DNA of 64,000 bases from Streptomyces sannanensis (GCF_039536205.1 NZ_BAAAYL010000001.1:3472001-3536000); one strand, 5' to 3'. Positions 1 through 12,617 are shown, counted from the first letter of the stretch. Notes: generated by a model not told the origin, from the letters alone. Translations and numbers: made by a program.

Positions 1-108
1 ACGCCGCCCAGCTAGACCGTCACGACACTCCGACGTGCGAACGTACGGCAGCTTGTATGGAGCATCACCGATCAGGCAGCCCCATCCGCTGCCGATCAGC
101 GGAACAGA

Positions 109-825
109 TCAGCGCCGCCGCCGGGAACGGCCCGACCGAGCCGCCTTGGCCCTCTTCGCCGCGAACCGTACGCCGCCGGGGCTCTCACCGACCTCCACCC
201 GCACCACCGTCGAGAGCGGATCCACGACACCCGCACCTACGTGCAGCACCGAGGTCTTCACCACACCCAGCTTGCTCAGAGCCGCCCGAGCACTGGTGAT
301 CTCCTCCTCGGCGGTGTCTCCCTTGAGCGCCAGCATCTCTCCGTACGGACGCAGCAGAGGCACGCCCCAGCTGGCCAGCCGGTCCAGCGGCGCCACGGCA
401 CGCGCCGTGACCACATGCACCGGCGGTAGCTTCCCGAGCATCTCCTCCGCCCGGCCCCGCACCACCGTCACATGGTCAAGACCCAGCAGTTCGACAACTT
501 CCTGAAGGAAATTCGTGCGCCGCAGCAGCGGCTCCAGCAGCGTGATCTTCAGATCCGGACGCACCAGCGCCAGCGGAATGCCCGGCAGACCCGCGCCCGA
601 ACCGACATCGCAGACCGTGACACCCTCTGGCACGACCTCCGAGAGCACAGCGCAGTTCAACAGATGCCGCTCCCACAGGCGCGGCACCTCACGGGGACCG
701 ATCAGACCGCGCTTGACCCCCGCATCCGCAAGGAGCTCCGCGTACCTCACGGCCTCCGGAAAGAACTCACCGAAGACCTCCCGCGCCTGCTCCGGCGCCT
801 GGGGAAGCTCTTCTGCCTCCGTCAC
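109..825 (-). CDS. rsmG: 16S rRNA (guanine527-N7)-methyltransferase RsmG
   Basis: 238 aa, GTG start preceded by GGAAGGA. RsmG (GidB) methylates G527 of 16S rRNA using S-adenosylmethionine. The SAM-binding glycine motif VCDVGSGAGLPGIPLA lies at about residues 71-86, and the family segment WERHLLNC at about 51-58. The C-terminus is very basic (RSGRSRRRR), as is common in actinobacterial members. It is the last visible gene of the minus-strand operon that begins with rpmH. A hairpin separates it from jag upstream, so it may have its own promoter. Loss of this enzyme gives low-level streptomycin resistance in several genera (family knowledge). Confidence 0.96.
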   Translation of the reverse strand: MTEAEELPQAPEQAREVFGEFFPEAVRYAELLADAGVKRGLIGPREVPRLWERHLLNCAVLSEVVPEGVTVCDVGSGAGLPGIPLALVRPDLKITLLEPLLRRTNFLQEVVELLGLDHVTVVRGRAEEMLGKLPPVHVVTARAVAPLDRLASWGVPLLRPYGEMLALKGDTAEEEITSARAALSKLGVVKTSVLHVGAGVVDPLSTVVRVEVGESPGGVRFAAKRAKAARSGRSRRRR

Positions 826-875
826 GGGAACCGTCCTTCCGTACAGAACCGGCTGACTATCAGGCTGACAAAGAT

Positions 876-904
876 CGGCCCCGCCTGCGATACAGACGGG
901 GCCG
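876..904 (-). terminator. hairpin between jag and rsmG
   Basis: Inverted repeat with 12-bp arms (876-887 and 893-904) and a 5-nt loop. The minus-strand RNA pairs fully, with one G-U wobble. It lies 18 bp past the jag stop, with no long T run, as is usual in actinobacteria. It probably terminates or attenuates transcription from the yidC-jag operon before rsmG. Confidence 0.6.
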
Positions 905-921
905 TCGAAACAAGAGACCGG

Positions 922-1428
922 TCAGGCCGGGAGAACCACAACGAAGCGCTGCGGCTCCTCGCCCTCGGACTCACTGCGCAGCCCGACGGCTGCGACAGCA
1001 TCGTGCACGACCTTGCGCTCGAACGGCGTCATCGGCTTCAGCTTCACCGGCTCACCGGTGCTCTTCACCTCGGCTGCCGCCTTCGCACCCAGCTCGGCAA
1101 GCTCCGCACGCTTCTTCGCGCGGAACCCCGCGATGTCCAGCATCAGCCGGCTGCGGTCCCCGGTCTCCCGGTGCACGGCGAGCCGCGTCAGCTCCTGCAG
1201 AGCCTCCAGCACCTCACCGTCACGGCCCACGAGCTTCTGCAGATCACGGCTGCCCGTGTCGCTGATGATCGACACCGAAGCACGGTCCGCCTCGACATCC
1301 ATGTCGATGTCGCCATCGAGGTCGGCGATGTCGAGCAGACCCTCGAGGTAGTCGGCCGCAATCTCACCCTCCTGCTCGAGGCGGGTCAGGGTGTCGCCGT
1401 CAGCGGCCGCGGAGGTGGTGTCCGTCAC
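922..1428 (-). CDS. jag: Jag/KhpB-type KH-R3H single-stranded nucleic acid-binding protein
   Basis: 168 aa from the GTG at 1428, which has AGGAG nine bases upstream; longer in-frame starts would run into yidC. An acidic N-terminus (1-60) is followed by a KH domain with the loop VGRDGE at about 67-72. A C-terminal R3H domain follows (about 105-168, PMTPFERKVVHDAV). Jag (SpoIIIJ-associated, KhpB) proteins bind RNA and affect cell elongation and division in Gram-positives. The gene lies 14 bp downstream of yidC, the usual actinobacterial arrangement, so the two are probably co-transcribed. Confidence 0.93.
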   Translation of the reverse strand: MTDTTSAAADGDTLTRLEQEGEIAADYLEGLLDIADLDGDIDMDVEADRASVSIISDTGSRDLQKLVGRDGEVLEALQELTRLAVHRETGDRSRLMLDIAGFRAKKRAELAELGAKAAAEVKSTGEPVKLKPMTPFERKVVHDAVAAVGLRSESEGEEPQRFVVVLPA

Positions 1429-1442
1429 GGATGGACTCCTTC

Positions 1443-2537
1443 TTACTTCTTGGACGGGTGCTTGGGCCGCTGCTGACCCTTGCGCTGTCCGGACTTGGCT
1501 TGGCGTGCGGAGCCGGAAGCGGGCTTGTCTGCTTCTGCGGGCTTGGCGTCCTGCGGCTCGTCCTGCTTCTCCAGCGAGGTCTTCGCATCTGCAGCACCGG
1601 CCGCCTGACGCTGCGCCTTGGTCTGACGCTTGGGCTGCTGACGCGCGGCACGGGCGGCCTCGGCCGCCTGACGCGCCTCGATCTCCTCCGGGGCTTCCTT
1701 GATCTTGCCCTGGGCGCGCAGCTTCTCCTGCCGCTGCTTGTACGCGAGGCTGCCCGGGGTGGGGTTCCGGCGGATCACGTACATCTGCTGGCCCATGGTC
1801 CACACGTTGGTGGTCAGCCAGTAGAGGAGGACACCGACCGGGAAGTTGACACCGAAGCCGGCGAACATGATCGGGAAGACGTACATCAGCATCTTCTGCT
1901 GCTGCATGAACGGCGTCTTCACCGTCAGGTCGACGTTCTTCGTCATCAGCTGGCGCTGCGTGTAGAACTGCGAGAACGACATCAGCACGATCATGATGAC
2001 CGTGACGACGCGGACATCCGTCAGCGTCGCGCCCAGCGCCTGCACCGTCTCGGCGCTGTCCATGAACTTCGCCGGAATCGGAGCACCGAAGATCTCCGCC
2101 TTACGGGCACTGTCCAGAAGCGACTGGTCGATGACGCCGACGGTCTGATCCCGCGCGATGTCATTCAGCACCGTGTAGAGGGCGAAGAAGAACGGCGACT
2201 GCGCCAGGATGGGAAGGCACGAGGAGAGCGGGTTCGTGCCCGTCTCCTTGTACAGCTTCATCATCTCTTCGGACTGACGCTGCTTGTCGCTCTTGTAGCG
2301 CTCCTGGATCGCCTTCATCTTCGGCTGGAGCGCCTGCATGTTCCGGGTCGCCTTGATCTGCTTCACGAAGAGCGGGATCAGACAGATCCGGATCAGCACC
2401 ACCAGGGACACGATGGACAGCCCCCAGGCCCAGCCCGTGTCGGGCCCGAAGATCGCGCCGTACAGCGTGTGGAACTGGACGATGACCCAGGAGACGGGTG
2501 TGGTGATAAAGCTGAAGATACTGGCAACCGAGTCCAC
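1443..2537 (-). CDS. yidC: membrane protein insertase YidC/Oxa1
   Basis: 364 aa, GTG start at 2537. The N-terminal membrane segment ([20 protein letters not shown]) leads into the conserved Oxa1/YidC core ([19 protein letters not shown]..., about 38-250), which inserts membrane proteins with or without Sec. The large periplasmic P1 domain of proteobacterial YidC is absent, as expected for a Gram-positive type. The last ~80 residues are a charged Lys/Gln/Arg/Ala-rich cytoplasmic tail that probably contacts the ribosome. It starts 3 bp after yidD ends, so translation is likely coupled along yidD-yidC-jag. Confidence 0.96.
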   Translation of the reverse strand: MDSVASIFSFITTPVSWVIVQFHTLYGAIFGPDTGWAWGLSIVSLVVLIRICLIPLFVKQIKATRNMQALQPKMKAIQERYKSDKQRQSEEMMKLYKETGTNPLSSCLPILAQSPFFFALYTVLNDIARDQTVGVIDQSLLDSARKAEIFGAPIPAKFMDSAETVQALGATLTDVRVVTVIMIVLMSFSQFYTQRQLMTKNVDLTVKTPFMQQQKMLMYVFPIMFAGFGVNFPVGVLLYWLTTNVWTMGQQMYVIRRNPTPGSLAYKQRQEKLRAQGKIKEAPEEIEARQAAEAARAARQQPKRQTKAQRQAAGAADAKTSLEKQDEPQDAKPAEADKPASGSARQAKSGQRKGQQRPKHPSKK

Positions 2538-2540
2538 TAA

Positions 2541-2858
2541 TCAGGCTCCTTGAGCATTGGGCGAGGTCTCTGCTGAAGTGGCGGAGTTCCCGCCCCTGCG
2601 GTCACGCCACGCGTTGCGCAGCATTTCGTGCCAACGCGGGCGCTTGCGCGGCGGAACATGGTCCACACCGCCCGGCGACCACGGATTGCACCGCAGAATG
2701 CGCCAGGCGGTCAGGGCCGTACCCTTCACCGCGCCATGCCGATCGATGGCCGTATATCCGTAGTGGGAACACGACGGGTAGTACCTGCAGACAGGTCCGA
2801 GCAAGGGACTGATCGTCCACTGGTACAACTTGATCAAAGCCAGCAGTGGGTATTTCAC
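2541..2858 (-). CDS. yidD: membrane protein insertion efficiency factor YidD
   Basis: 105 aa, ATG start overlapping the rnpA stop by 4 bp. It has the family core [11 protein letters not shown] at about 24-34 and the Cys/Trp-rich segment [12 protein letters not shown] at about 53-64. An amphipathic N-terminal helix ([10 protein letters not shown]) attaches it to the membrane surface. YidD improves YidC-dependent insertion. The tail after residue ~75 is basic and low in complexity. It sits between rnpA and yidC as in most bacteria. Confidence 0.95.
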   Translation of the reverse strand: MKYPLLALIKLYQWTISPLLGPVCRYYPSCSHYGYTAIDRHGAVKGTALTAWRILRCNPWSPGGVDHVPPRKRPRWHEMLRNAWRDRRGGNSATSAETSPNAQGA

Positions 2859-3226
2859 CGCGAACCCCCTCCCAGCAGCCGCTCCAGAGCGGCGTCCAGG
2901 TCTCGGGCCAGCTGTGCCTGCTCGGCGTCGCCCGCTCCGGGCAGCGCCCGTACGACCACAAGGCTACCGGGGGGCAGCTGTGACAGCCGATCGCGCACCA
3001 GATGGCGCAGCCTGCGCTTCACCGCGTTGCGGACAACCGATCCACCCACGGCCTTGCTCACGACGAAACCCGCACGCGTCGGGGGAACGCTCTCCCCAAG
3101 CGCGTGCGGGTCCGTTGTACCGCTGCGTAGATGAACGACGAGAAGCGGGCGCCCGGCCCGGCGTCCTCGGCGTACCGCGGTCGCGAAGTCCTCGCGCCGC
3201 CTCAGCCGATTCTCGGAAGGCAGCAC
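2855..3226 (-). CDS. rnpA: ribonuclease P protein component
   Basis: 123 aa. This is the protein subunit of RNase P, which with the RNA subunit removes 5' leaders from pre-tRNAs. The RNR signature ([16 protein letters not shown]) is at about residues 65-80, and the N-terminus [16 protein letters not shown] is typical. Very basic overall, of normal family length. It follows rpmH by 18 bp and overlaps yidD by 4 bp. Confidence 0.96.
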   Translation of the reverse strand: MLPSENRLRRREDFATAVRRGRRAGRPLLVVHLRSGTTDPHALGESVPPTRAGFVVSKAVGGSVVRNAVKRRLRHLVRDRLSQLPPGSLVVVRALPGAGDAEQAQLARDLDAALERLLGGGSR

Positions 3227-3244
3227 GTCACGACCTGTACAAGA

Positions 3245-3382
3245 TCAGGCGGACAGGCTGGCGCGACCCTTGCTGCGGCGGGACGCAAGAATCGCGCGGC
3301 CGGCACGGGTGCGCATACGCAGCCGGAAGCCGTGGGTCTTCGCGCGACGACGGTTGTTCGGCTGGAAGGTGCGCTTGCTCAC
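3245..3382 (-). CDS. rpmH: 50S ribosomal protein L34
   Basis: 45 aa from the GTG at 3382. It starts (M)[18 protein letters not shown] and ends SKGRASLSA, the near-universal L34 sequence. GGAG lies about ten bases upstream. It is the first gene of the minus-strand operon rpmH-rnpA-yidD-yidC-jag and is divergent from dnaA. Confidence 0.97.
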   Translation of the reverse strand: MSKRTFQPNNRRRAKTHGFRLRMRTRAGRAILASRRSKGRASLSA

Positions 3383-3754
3383 TCGGGGGCTCCAGAAATG
3401 ATTCGTGTGGTGGCGGGACATCGCCTGGCTGTCACCGTGCGCCCACGAGTAGCTCGCAATACGCCCGAGTGCACCGCTTCACCGGTCACATGAACGTGAC
3501 CTTCGCCCATCGGTAGGCAGGCGGCAGCAGCCATCGACAACTCGACCTGGTCACGGTACGCGCGGCCACACCATCCGGTCAAACCAGTGCCACGGCATGG
3601 CACTCTGTACACAGCCTGTGGACAACGACTTGAACCGCATGGGCAGCCCTGACTACCGTGGCTGAACTCCGAATCTTTTTCCCCCCGCTTGCCGGGCCTG
3701 ACCAACCCGTCCCGAGAACCACACATTCGTGGGACCTGTGAGAGAGCGTGCCTT
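3383..3754. promoter_or_regulatory. rpmH/dnaA divergent control region with a DnaA box
   Basis: 372-bp gene-free region. It contains a perfect DnaA box TGTGGACAA at 3617-3625 and a 17-bp dyad GTGCCA-N5-TGGCAC at 3587-3603. A rightward promoter candidate has TTGAAC at 3630-3635 and TACCGT at 3654-3659 (18-bp spacer, reading to dnaA). A leftward candidate reads TTGACC-18-TACCGT on the minus strand (3582 down to 3553, reading to rpmH). The DnaA box just upstream of the dnaA promoter fits autoregulation, known for dnaA in Streptomyces and other bacteria. The promoter hexamers are my assignment only. Confidence 0.6.
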
Positions 3755-5566
3755 GTGGCTGACGTACCTGCCGATCTTGCCGCAGTGTGGCCGCGAGTGC
3801 TGGAGCACCTCCTCGGCGAGGGGCAGCCGGGCATCGAGCCCAAGGACAAGCAGTGGATCGAGCGCTGCCAGCCGCTGGCACTCGTCGCCGACACCGCGCT
3901 TCTCGCCGTGCCCAACGAATGGGGAAAGCGCGTCCTCGAGGGCAGGCTCGCCCCGCTCATCAGCGACACGCTGAGCCGTGAGTGCGGCCGGCCGATCCGT
4001 ATCGCCATCACCGTCGACGACTCCGCCGCCGGACCCGTCGGCCCGCCGGCCCCCCAGGCCCAGCCGACGCACCCCCAGCACCTCCAGCACCCCCAGCACC
4101 CCCCGCGCTACCCGGACGACGGCTACGGACACCGGCCGGCCGGCGACGACGGTCTGCCGGCCGTACGCCCGGCCTACCCCGAGTACCAGCAGCGCCCCGA
4201 ACCCGGCGCCTGGCCGCGTACCCAGGACGACCTCTCCTGGCAGCAGCCCCGCCTGGGCGGCTTCCAGGAGCGCGATCCGTATGCCACACCGCGCCCGTCG
4301 CAGCCGCAGCACGACTACCGGCCGCAGCAGGGTGGCGAGCACTCCGCGTACGACCCGTCGCAGTACGACACCCCTGCTTACGAGACCCAGTACGACCAGC
4401 CGCTCCCGGAGCGCCGCGACCTGCCCGAGCCGCAGGCCCCGCTCCGCGGCGGCGTCCCGGGCGGCCCCGCCGGACCCGGTTCCTCTCCGTCCGCGCAGTC
4501 CGCAGCGGCGGCCGGCGGCGGACAGGTGGAGCCGCATGCCCGCCTGAACCCGAAGTACCTGTTCGACACCTTCGTCATCGGGGCGTCCAACCGGTTCGCG
4601 CACGCCGCGGCGGTCGCGGTGGCCGAGGCACCTGCCAAGGCGTACAACCCTCTCTTCATCTACGGGGAGTCGGGCCTCGGCAAGACGCATCTGCTGCATG
4701 CCATCGGGCACTACGCGCGGAGCCTCTACCCGGGCACCCGGGTGCGCTATGTGAGCTCCGAGGAGTTCACCAACGAGTTCATCAACTCGATCCGCGACGG
4801 CAAGGGCGACGCTTTCCGCAAGCGCTACCGCGATGTGGACATCCTGCTGGTCGACGACATCCAGTTCCTCGCGAGCAAGGAGTCGACGCAGGAGGAGTTC
4901 TTCCACACCTTCAACACCCTCCACAACGCCAACAAGCAGATCGTGCTGTCCTCCGACCGGCCGCCCAAGCAGCTGGTGACCCTGGAGGACCGGCTGCGCA
5001 ACCGCTTCGAGTGGGGCCTGACGACCGATGTGCAGCCGCCGGAGCTGGAGACGCGCATCGCGATCCTCCGTAAGAAGGCGGTGCAGGAGCAGCTCAATGC
5101 CCCGCCGGAGGTGCTGGAGTTCATCGCCTCCCGGATCTCGCGCAACATCCGCGAGCTGGAGGGCGCGCTGATCCGGGTCACGGCCTTCGCATCGCTGAAC
5201 CGGCAACCGGTGGACCTCGGCCTCACCGAGATCGTGCTGAAGGACCTGATCCCCGGGGGCGAGGACTCGGCCCCCGAGATCACCGCAACCGCCATCATGG
5301 CGGCCACCGCCGACTACTTCGGGCTGACGGTGGAGGATCTGTGCGGCTCGTCGCGCAGCCGGGTTCTGGTGACTGCCCGGCAGATCGCCATGTATCTGTG
5401 CCGCGAGCTGACGGATCTCTCGCTGCCGAAGATCGGGGCGCAGTTCGGCGGCCGCGACCATACGACGGTGATGCACGCGGACCGGAAGATCCGTGCGCTG
5501 ATGGCGGAGCGCCGCTCGATCTACAACCAGGTCACGGAGCTCACCAACCGCATCAAGAACGGCTGA
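3755..5566 (+). CDS. dnaA: chromosomal replication initiator DnaA
   Basis: 603 aa from the GTG at 3755 (product begins (M)[19 protein letters not shown]), preceded by a weak AGAGAG. Domain I is about 1-95. Domain II (about 95-250) is an unusually long linker rich in Pro, Gln, Tyr and Arg, the hallmark of Streptomyces DnaA. Domain III carries Walker A GESGLGKT at 304-311 and Walker B VDDIQF around 366-371. Domain IV carries the box-binding signature [11 protein letters not shown] at 565-575. It binds the DnaA boxes in the adjacent oriC and melts DNA to load the helicase. A strong hairpin follows the stop. Confidence 0.98.
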   Translation: MADVPADLAAVWPRVLEHLLGEGQPGIEPKDKQWIERCQPLALVADTALLAVPNEWGKRVLEGRLAPLISDTLSRECGRPIRIAITVDDSAAGPVGPPAPQAQPTHPQHLQHPQHPPRYPDDGYGHRPAGDDGLPAVRPAYPEYQQRPEPGAWPRTQDDLSWQQPRLGGFQERDPYATPRPSQPQHDYRPQQGGEHSAYDPSQYDTPAYETQYDQPLPERRDLPEPQAPLRGGVPGGPAGPGSSPSAQSAAAAGGGQVEPHARLNPKYLFDTFVIGASNRFAHAAAVAVAEAPAKAYNPLFIYGESGLGKTHLLHAIGHYARSLYPGTRVRYVSSEEFTNEFINSIRDGKGDAFRKRYRDVDILLVDDIQFLASKESTQEEFFHTFNTLHNANKQIVLSSDRPPKQLVTLEDRLRNRFEWGLTTDVQPPELETRIAILRKKAVQEQLNAPPEVLEFIASRISRNIRELEGALIRVTAFASLNRQPVDLGLTEIVLKDLIPGGEDSAPEITATAIMAATADYFGLTVEDLCGSSRSRVLVTARQIAMYLCRELTDLSLPKIGAQFGGRDHTTVMHADRKIRALMAERRSIYNQVTELTNRIKNG

Positions 5567-5590
5567 CACAGCCGCGTCGGCAGCCTCGAC

Positions 5591-5627
5591 AGGGCGCCCC
5601 GGGACACCGGTCCCGGGGCGCCCTTCG
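5591..5627 (+). terminator. dnaA terminator hairpin
   Basis: Perfect 14-bp GC-rich stem (5591-5604 with 5611-5624) and a 6-nt loop, ending in CTTCG, 24 bp after the dnaA stop. It insulates oriC from dnaA transcription. Confidence 0.75.
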
Positions 5628-6452
5628 TGCGTTCCACCGGCCTCCGGGCGCGCTTCCGGCCGGCCTCAGCCGCGGCTTCCGGGCCGCCGGACAACACGAC
5701 CGTGTTCGAATACCCGGCGGTCGGTGTGACTTCTCCACAGATCTGGGGGCGATGCGCCGTCCACACCCTGGGGACTGCTCCACTGTCCAGATCGTGTCCA
5801 CAGGCTGCGTCCACTTGGGTTGATCCTCGCAGGTCAGTGGGGTGTGGAATTGTGAGCGAAGCGTCTCCACAGGCTGTGGACACCGAAATCGTCCACAGGG
5901 GCGTCGTCTCCCTTGTCCACCGGGCTCGGCACACAGCCCACAGGGAGGGTGGCGTCGTCCACAGCTTTCCCACAGCGCTGTCCACTGTTCGGCAAGGAAA
6001 CGTCTGGGCTCACTGCGTCGAGTGAAAGGCGTCACACCAAGGTGCCGGGTTGGGTTGTGGGGAACCTGGGTAAAGCTGGGGACAGCACTGGGGAGAAGTC
6101 GGCGCACCCTGTGCATCAGATGTGCGTAACTTTCACGTGTCCACAGACGAGCCGACTTGTCCACGGCCCGCGCCCACAGGACCGGTGGACAAAAAAGTGG
6201 CCCTGACCTGCGCGAATCAGGTTATCCACGGTTTCCACAAGCCCTACTACTACTTCCACTTAGAGTTAGCTGGGAGTTCGCTTCGAAGTCGGGCCTGTGC
6301 ACAACTCGCTCCCGGAGCCTCTGGTGCCTCTCGGCCCGACTTGACCCGGACCCCGCACCGAGTGTCAGCGGCGTGCGTCAGACTGGTTCCCGGCATCTAG
6401 CCACTCGAAGAAGGCCAGCAGGGCGAGCCAGCGACAGCAGGAGGCGGTACCG
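5628..6452. other. oriC: origin of chromosomal replication oriC (dnaA-dnaN intergenic)
   Basis: This ~0.8-kb gene-free region holds a dense array of DnaA-box-like 9-mers between 5731 and 6249, on both strands. Those with one mismatch to TTGTCCACA or TTATCCACA are at 5731, 5794, 5875 (reverse), 5889, 5913, 5955, 6137, 6157, 6184 (reverse) and 6232. Weaker ones are at 5757, 5807, 5843 (reverse), 5863, 5966, 5978, 6056 (reverse) and 6241, giving about 18. Number, mixed orientation and position between dnaA and dnaN match the Streptomyces oriC (about 19 boxes). A locally AT-richer stretch (6250-6280) follows the last boxes and may be the unwinding region or the dnaN promoter. Confidence 0.95.
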
Positions 6453-7583
6453 GTGAAGATCCGGGTGGAGCGCGATGTACTCGCGGAGGCAGTGGCCTGG
6501 GCGGCCCGCAGCCTCCCGGCCCGTCCGCCGGTGCCCGTTCTCGCGGGCCTTCTGCTGAAGGCCGAGGACGGCGCACTGAGCCTCTCGGGCTTCGACTACG
6601 AGGTCTCGGCGCGGGTCTCGGTGGAGGCGGACGTGGAGGAGGACGGCACCGTCCTCGTCTCCGGCCGGCTGCTCGCCGACATCTGCCGGGCTCTCCCCAA
6701 CCGCCCGGTCGAGATCTCCACAGACGGTGTACGGGTGACCGTCGTCTGCGGCTCCTCGCGATTCACACTCCACACCCTTCCTGTGGAGGAGTACCCGTCG
6801 CTGCCGCAGATGCCGGGCGCCACCGGCACCGTCCCCGGTGACGTCTTCGCCTCAGCCGTGGCCCAGGTGGCCATCGCCGCCGGCCGCGACGACACGCTCC
6901 CGGTGCTCACGGGTGTGCGGATCGAGATCGAGGGCGACACCGTCACGCTGGCCTCCACCGACCGCTACCGCTTCGCGGTCCGTGAGTTCCTGTGGAAGCC
7001 GGAGTCCCCGGACGCCTCCGCGGTCGCCCTGGTGCCCGCCAAGACGCTGCTGGACACCGCCAAGTCGCTGACCAGTGGCGACACGGTCACGCTGGCGCTG
7101 TCGGGCTCGGGCGCGGGCGAGGGCCTGATCGGTTTCGAGGGCGCCGGCCGCCGTACGACCACGCGGCTGCTGGAAGGCGACCTGCCGAAGTACCGCACGC
7201 TCTTCCCCACCGAGTTCAACTCGGTCGCGGTGATCGAGACCGCCCCGTTCGTCGAGGCCGTCAAGCGTGTGTCGCTGGTCGCCGAGCGCAACACCCCGGT
7301 GCGGCTCACCTTCGAGCAGGGCGTGCTGATCCTGGAGGCCGGTTCCAGCGACGACGCACAGGCTGTGGAGCGTGTGGACGCCCAGCTGGACGGCGACGAC
7401 ATCTCGATCGCGTTCAACCCGACCTTCCTGCTGGACGGGCTCAGCGCCATCGACTCCCCGGTCGCCCAGCTGTCCTTCACCACCTCCACCAAGCCCGCGC
7501 TGCTCAGCGGCAAGCCCGCGGTGGACGCGGAGGCGGACGACGCCTACAAGTACCTGATCATGCCGGTGCGTCTGAGCGGCTGA
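6453..7583 (+). CDS. dnaN: DNA polymerase III beta sliding clamp
   Basis: 376 aa, GTG start with GGAGG eight bases upstream. It begins MKIRVERDVLAEAVAWAARSLP and ends YLIMPVRLSG, the standard clamp termini; the C-terminal PVRL is part of the hydrophobic protein-binding cleft. Three tandem clamp domains of about 125 residues are expected, and the length agrees. It encircles DNA and tethers polymerase III. It lies directly downstream of oriC. Confidence 0.98.
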   Translation: MKIRVERDVLAEAVAWAARSLPARPPVPVLAGLLLKAEDGALSLSGFDYEVSARVSVEADVEEDGTVLVSGRLLADICRALPNRPVEISTDGVRVTVVCGSSRFTLHTLPVEEYPSLPQMPGATGTVPGDVFASAVAQVAIAAGRDDTLPVLTGVRIEIEGDTVTLASTDRYRFAVREFLWKPESPDASAVALVPAKTLLDTAKSLTSGDTVTLALSGSGAGEGLIGFEGAGRRTTTRLLEGDLPKYRTLFPTEFNSVAVIETAPFVEAVKRVSLVAERNTPVRLTFEQGVLILEAGSSDDAQAVERVDAQLDGDDISIAFNPTFLLDGLSAIDSPVAQLSFTTSTKPALLSGKPAVDAEADDAYKYLIMPVRLSG

Positions 7584-7677
7584 GCCCACAGGTGAGTACC
7601 CGTGTCCGGGCGTAGGCTCGGACACGGGTACGAAAGCCACCAAAGCCACCAAAGCCACGACGTCAAAGGAACATGTG

Positions 7678-8553
7678 ATGGAGCTCGGTCTCGTCGGCCT
7701 CGGCAAGATGGGCGGCAACATGCGCGAGCGCATCCGCCGCGCAGGCCACACGGTCATCGGTTACGACCGGAACCCGGAACTCGCTGATGTCCACAGCCTC
7801 CAGGAGCTTGTGGAGAAGCTGAAGGGCCCCCGGGTCGTCTGGGTGATGGTGCCGGCCGGTGAGGCCACCCAGTCCACCATCGACGAGCTGGCCTCGCTGC
7901 TCTCGCCGGGCGACATCGTCGTGGACGGCGGCAACTCGCGCTGGACGGACGACGAGAAGCACGCCGGGGAGCTCGCCGCCAAGGGCATCGGCTTCGTCGA
8001 CTGCGGTGTGTCCGGCGGCGTGTGGGGCCTGGAGAACGGTTACGCGCTGATGTACGGCGGCGACAAGGAGCACGTCGCCCGGGTGCAGCCGATCTTCGAC
8101 GCGCTGAAGCCCGAGGGCGATTTCGGCTCGGTCCACGCGGGCAAGGTCGGTGCCGGCCACTTCGCGAAGATGGTCCACAACGGCATCGAGTACGCGATGA
8201 TGCAGGCCTTCGCCGAGGGCTGGGAGCTGCTGGAGGCCGTGGACTCGGTCACCGACGTGCGTGAGGTCTTCCGGTCCTGGCAGGAAGGCACGGTCATCCG
8301 GTCCTGGCTGCTGGACCTGGCCGTGCGTGCGCTGGACGACGACGAGCACCTGGAGAAGCTGCGCGGCTACGCGGCGGACTCCGGCGAGGGCCGGTGGACC
8401 GTCGAGGCCGCGATCGACAACGCGGTGCCGCTGCCCGCGATCACGGCGTCCCTGTTCGCGCGCTTCGCGTCCCGCCAGGACGACTCCCCGCAGATGAAGA
8501 TGATCGCCGCTCTGCGCAACCAGTTCGGCGGTCACGCGGTCGAGTCCAAGTAA
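7678..8553 (+). CDS. gnd: 6-phosphogluconate dehydrogenase, short (decarboxylating) form
   Basis: 291 aa from the ATG at 7678, with AAGGA seven bases upstream; an in-frame GTG one codon earlier is possible. The N-terminal Rossmann motif [12 protein letters not shown] (about 4-15), [20 protein letters not shown] and the catalytic [13 protein letters not shown] segment identify it. It converts 6-phosphogluconate to ribulose-5-phosphate and CO2, giving NAD(P)H. At ~290 aa it belongs to the short Gnd class, not the ~470-aa class. Its place between dnaN and recF is conserved in Streptomyces. Confidence 0.93.
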   Translation: MELGLVGLGKMGGNMRERIRRAGHTVIGYDRNPELADVHSLQELVEKLKGPRVVWVMVPAGEATQSTIDELASLLSPGDIVVDGGNSRWTDDEKHAGELAAKGIGFVDCGVSGGVWGLENGYALMYGGDKEHVARVQPIFDALKPEGDFGSVHAGKVGAGHFAKMVHNGIEYAMMQAFAEGWELLEAVDSVTDVREVFRSWQEGTVIRSWLLDLAVRALDDDEHLEKLRGYAADSGEGRWTVEAAIDNAVPLPAITASLFARFASRQDDSPQMKMIAALRNQFGGHAVESK

Positions 8554-8587
8554 CACAGCACTGCCGGGGGAGGTCGGCGTACAACTC

Positions 8588-9709
8588 ATGCATCTGACGC
8601 ATTTGTCGCTGGCCGACTTCCGCTCGTACGCCCGGGTCGAGGTCCCGCTCGACCCGGGCGTCACCGCTTTCGTGGGCGCGAACGGCGAGGGCAAGACGAA
8701 TCTGGTCGAGGCGGTCGGCTATCTGGCGACGCTGGGCAGCCACCGGGTCTCATCGGACGCGCCGCTCGTGCGGATGGGGGCCGACCGGGCGGTGATCAGG
8801 GCCGCGGTGACGCAGGGCGAGCGGTCCCAGCTGGTCGAGCTCGAGCTGAATCCGGGCCGGGCCAATCGCGCTCGTGTCAACAGGTCGTCGCAGGTCAGGC
8901 CGCGGGATGTACTGGGGATCGTACGGACCGTGCTGTTCGCCCCGGAGGATCTGGCTCTGGTGAAGGGCGATCCCGGGGAGCGTCGCCGCTTCCTGGACGA
9001 GCTGATCACGGCGCGGGCGCCGCGCATGGCGGGGGTACGGTCCGATTACGACCGGGTGCTCAAGCAGCGCAACACGTTGCTGAAGTCGGCGGCGATGGCC
9101 CGCCGGCACGGTGGCCGTTCGCTGGACCTGTCCACCCTCGATGTGTGGGACCAGCATCTGGCGCGGGCCGGTGCCGAGCTGCTGGCCCAGCGGCTGGATC
9201 TGATCGCGATTCTGCAGCCGCTGGCGGACAAGGCGTACGAGCAGTTGGCGCCGGGCGGCGGCCCGGTGGGTCTCGAGTACCGGTCGTCGGCGCCGGGTGA
9301 CGGGCAGACGCGCGAGGAGCTGTACGAGCAGCTGATGCAGGCGCTCGCGGAGGTGCGCAGGCAGGAGATCGAGCGGGGTGTGACGCTGGTCGGTCCGCAC
9401 CGTGACGAGCTGCTGCTGAATCTGGGGCGGCTGCCGGCGAAGGGCTATGCGAGCCATGGCGAGTCGTGGTCGTTCGCGCTGGCGTTGCGTCTTGCCTCGT
9501 ACGACCTGCTGCGCGCGGAGGGCAATGAGCCGGTGCTGGTGCTGGACGATGTGTTCGCCGAGCTGGACGCTCGGCGCCGGGAGCGGCTGGCGGAGCTGGT
9601 GGCCGTGGGTGAGCAGGTGCTGGTGACGGCGGCTGTGGACGATGACGTTCCGGGGGTGCTGGCGGGGGCGCGGTACGCGGTGTCCGGTGGTGTGGTGGAG
9701 CGGGTATGA
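8588..9709 (+). CDS. recF: DNA replication/repair protein RecF
   Basis: 373 aa. An SMC-like ATPase that helps load RecA at gaps and stalled forks. Walker [18 protein letters not shown] is at about 30-46, directly followed by the family segment ATLGSHR. The ABC-type Walker B/D-loop [19 protein letters not shown] is near residues 316-334. The start [19 protein letters not shown] is canonical. Its stop overlaps the next gene start (ATGA), so they are translationally coupled. Confidence 0.97.
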   Translation: MHLTHLSLADFRSYARVEVPLDPGVTAFVGANGEGKTNLVEAVGYLATLGSHRVSSDAPLVRMGADRAVIRAAVTQGERSQLVELELNPGRANRARVNRSSQVRPRDVLGIVRTVLFAPEDLALVKGDPGERRRFLDELITARAPRMAGVRSDYDRVLKQRNTLLKSAAMARRHGGRSLDLSTLDVWDQHLARAGAELLAQRLDLIAILQPLADKAYEQLAPGGGPVGLEYRSSAPGDGQTREELYEQLMQALAEVRRQEIERGVTLVGPHRDELLLNLGRLPAKGYASHGESWSFALALRLASYDLLRAEGNEPVLVLDDVFAELDARRRERLAELVAVGEQVLVTAAVDDDVPGVLAGARYAVSGGVVERV

Positions 9710-10248
9710 GCGCGGACGAGATTCCCGACCGCCCGAAGGTAACGCCCGAATTGTCCGGGGTTGATCTGGCTCGGGTGGCGTTGCGTGCGGCCAAGGAGCA
9801 GGCGAAGGCGCGTGGTGCGGCAGCCCAGCAGCGCAAGCAGGCCAGGCGCGGCGGGGGGCTGCGCTCGGGGGCGCGGGCGGACGGCCGTGATCCGTTGCCG
9901 CTGGGTGCTGCGATCAATCGGCTGATCTCGGAGCGCGGCTGGGAGACTCCGGCCGCGGTGGGCGGGGTGATGGGCCGCTGGCCACAGATCGTGGGCGAGG
10001 ACCTGGCGAAGCACTGTGTGCCTCAGCGGTACGACGAGGACGACCGGGTGCTGACGGTGCAGTGCGATTCGACGGCGTGGGCGACGCAGTTGCGGTTGCT
10101 GGCGCCGCGGCTGGTGGCCCGGCTGAACGAGGATCTGGGCCAGGGCTCGGTGAAGGTGATCAAGGTGCTGGGTCCGGGGGGTCCGCAGCGCCGGTACGGG
10201 CCGCTGCGGGCACCGGGGAGCACGGGGCCTGGAGACACCTACGGATGA
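9706..10248 (+). CDS. DUF721 protein, DciA-like helicase-loader family
   Basis: 180 aa, overlapping recF by 4 bp. The N-terminal ~60 residues are basic and Ala/Gln-rich ([22 protein letters not shown]). The C-terminal DUF721 domain (about 62-165) includes [28 protein letters not shown] and [20 protein letters not shown]721 contains DciA, the ancestral loader of the replicative helicase, whose homologues commonly lie next to recF/gyrB in actinobacteria. A replication role is likely from family and position. Confidence 0.88.
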   Translation: MSADEIPDRPKVTPELSGVDLARVALRAAKEQAKARGAAAQQRKQARRGGGLRSGARADGRDPLPLGAAINRLISERGWETPAAVGGVMGRWPQIVGEDLAKHCVPQRYDEDDRVLTVQCDSTAWATQLRLLAPRLVARLNEDLGQGSVKVIKVLGPGGPQRRYGPLRAPGSTGPGDTYG

Positions 10249-12573
<2,325 letters not shown>

Positions 12574-12617
12574 GTCGGTCCGTCGCTGACCGCTTCGAAA
12601 GGATCTGAGAACCGGCA

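Noticed and set aside
1..108. Possible start of parA on the left edge
   Set aside because: No open frame with ParA motifs is visible in the 108 bases; parA is expected only from synteny.
6131..6142. Half parS-like TTTCACGTG in oriC
   Set aside because: Only the left nine bases match; the right arm reads TCCA instead of AAAC because the stretch belongs to a DnaA box (GTGTCCACA).
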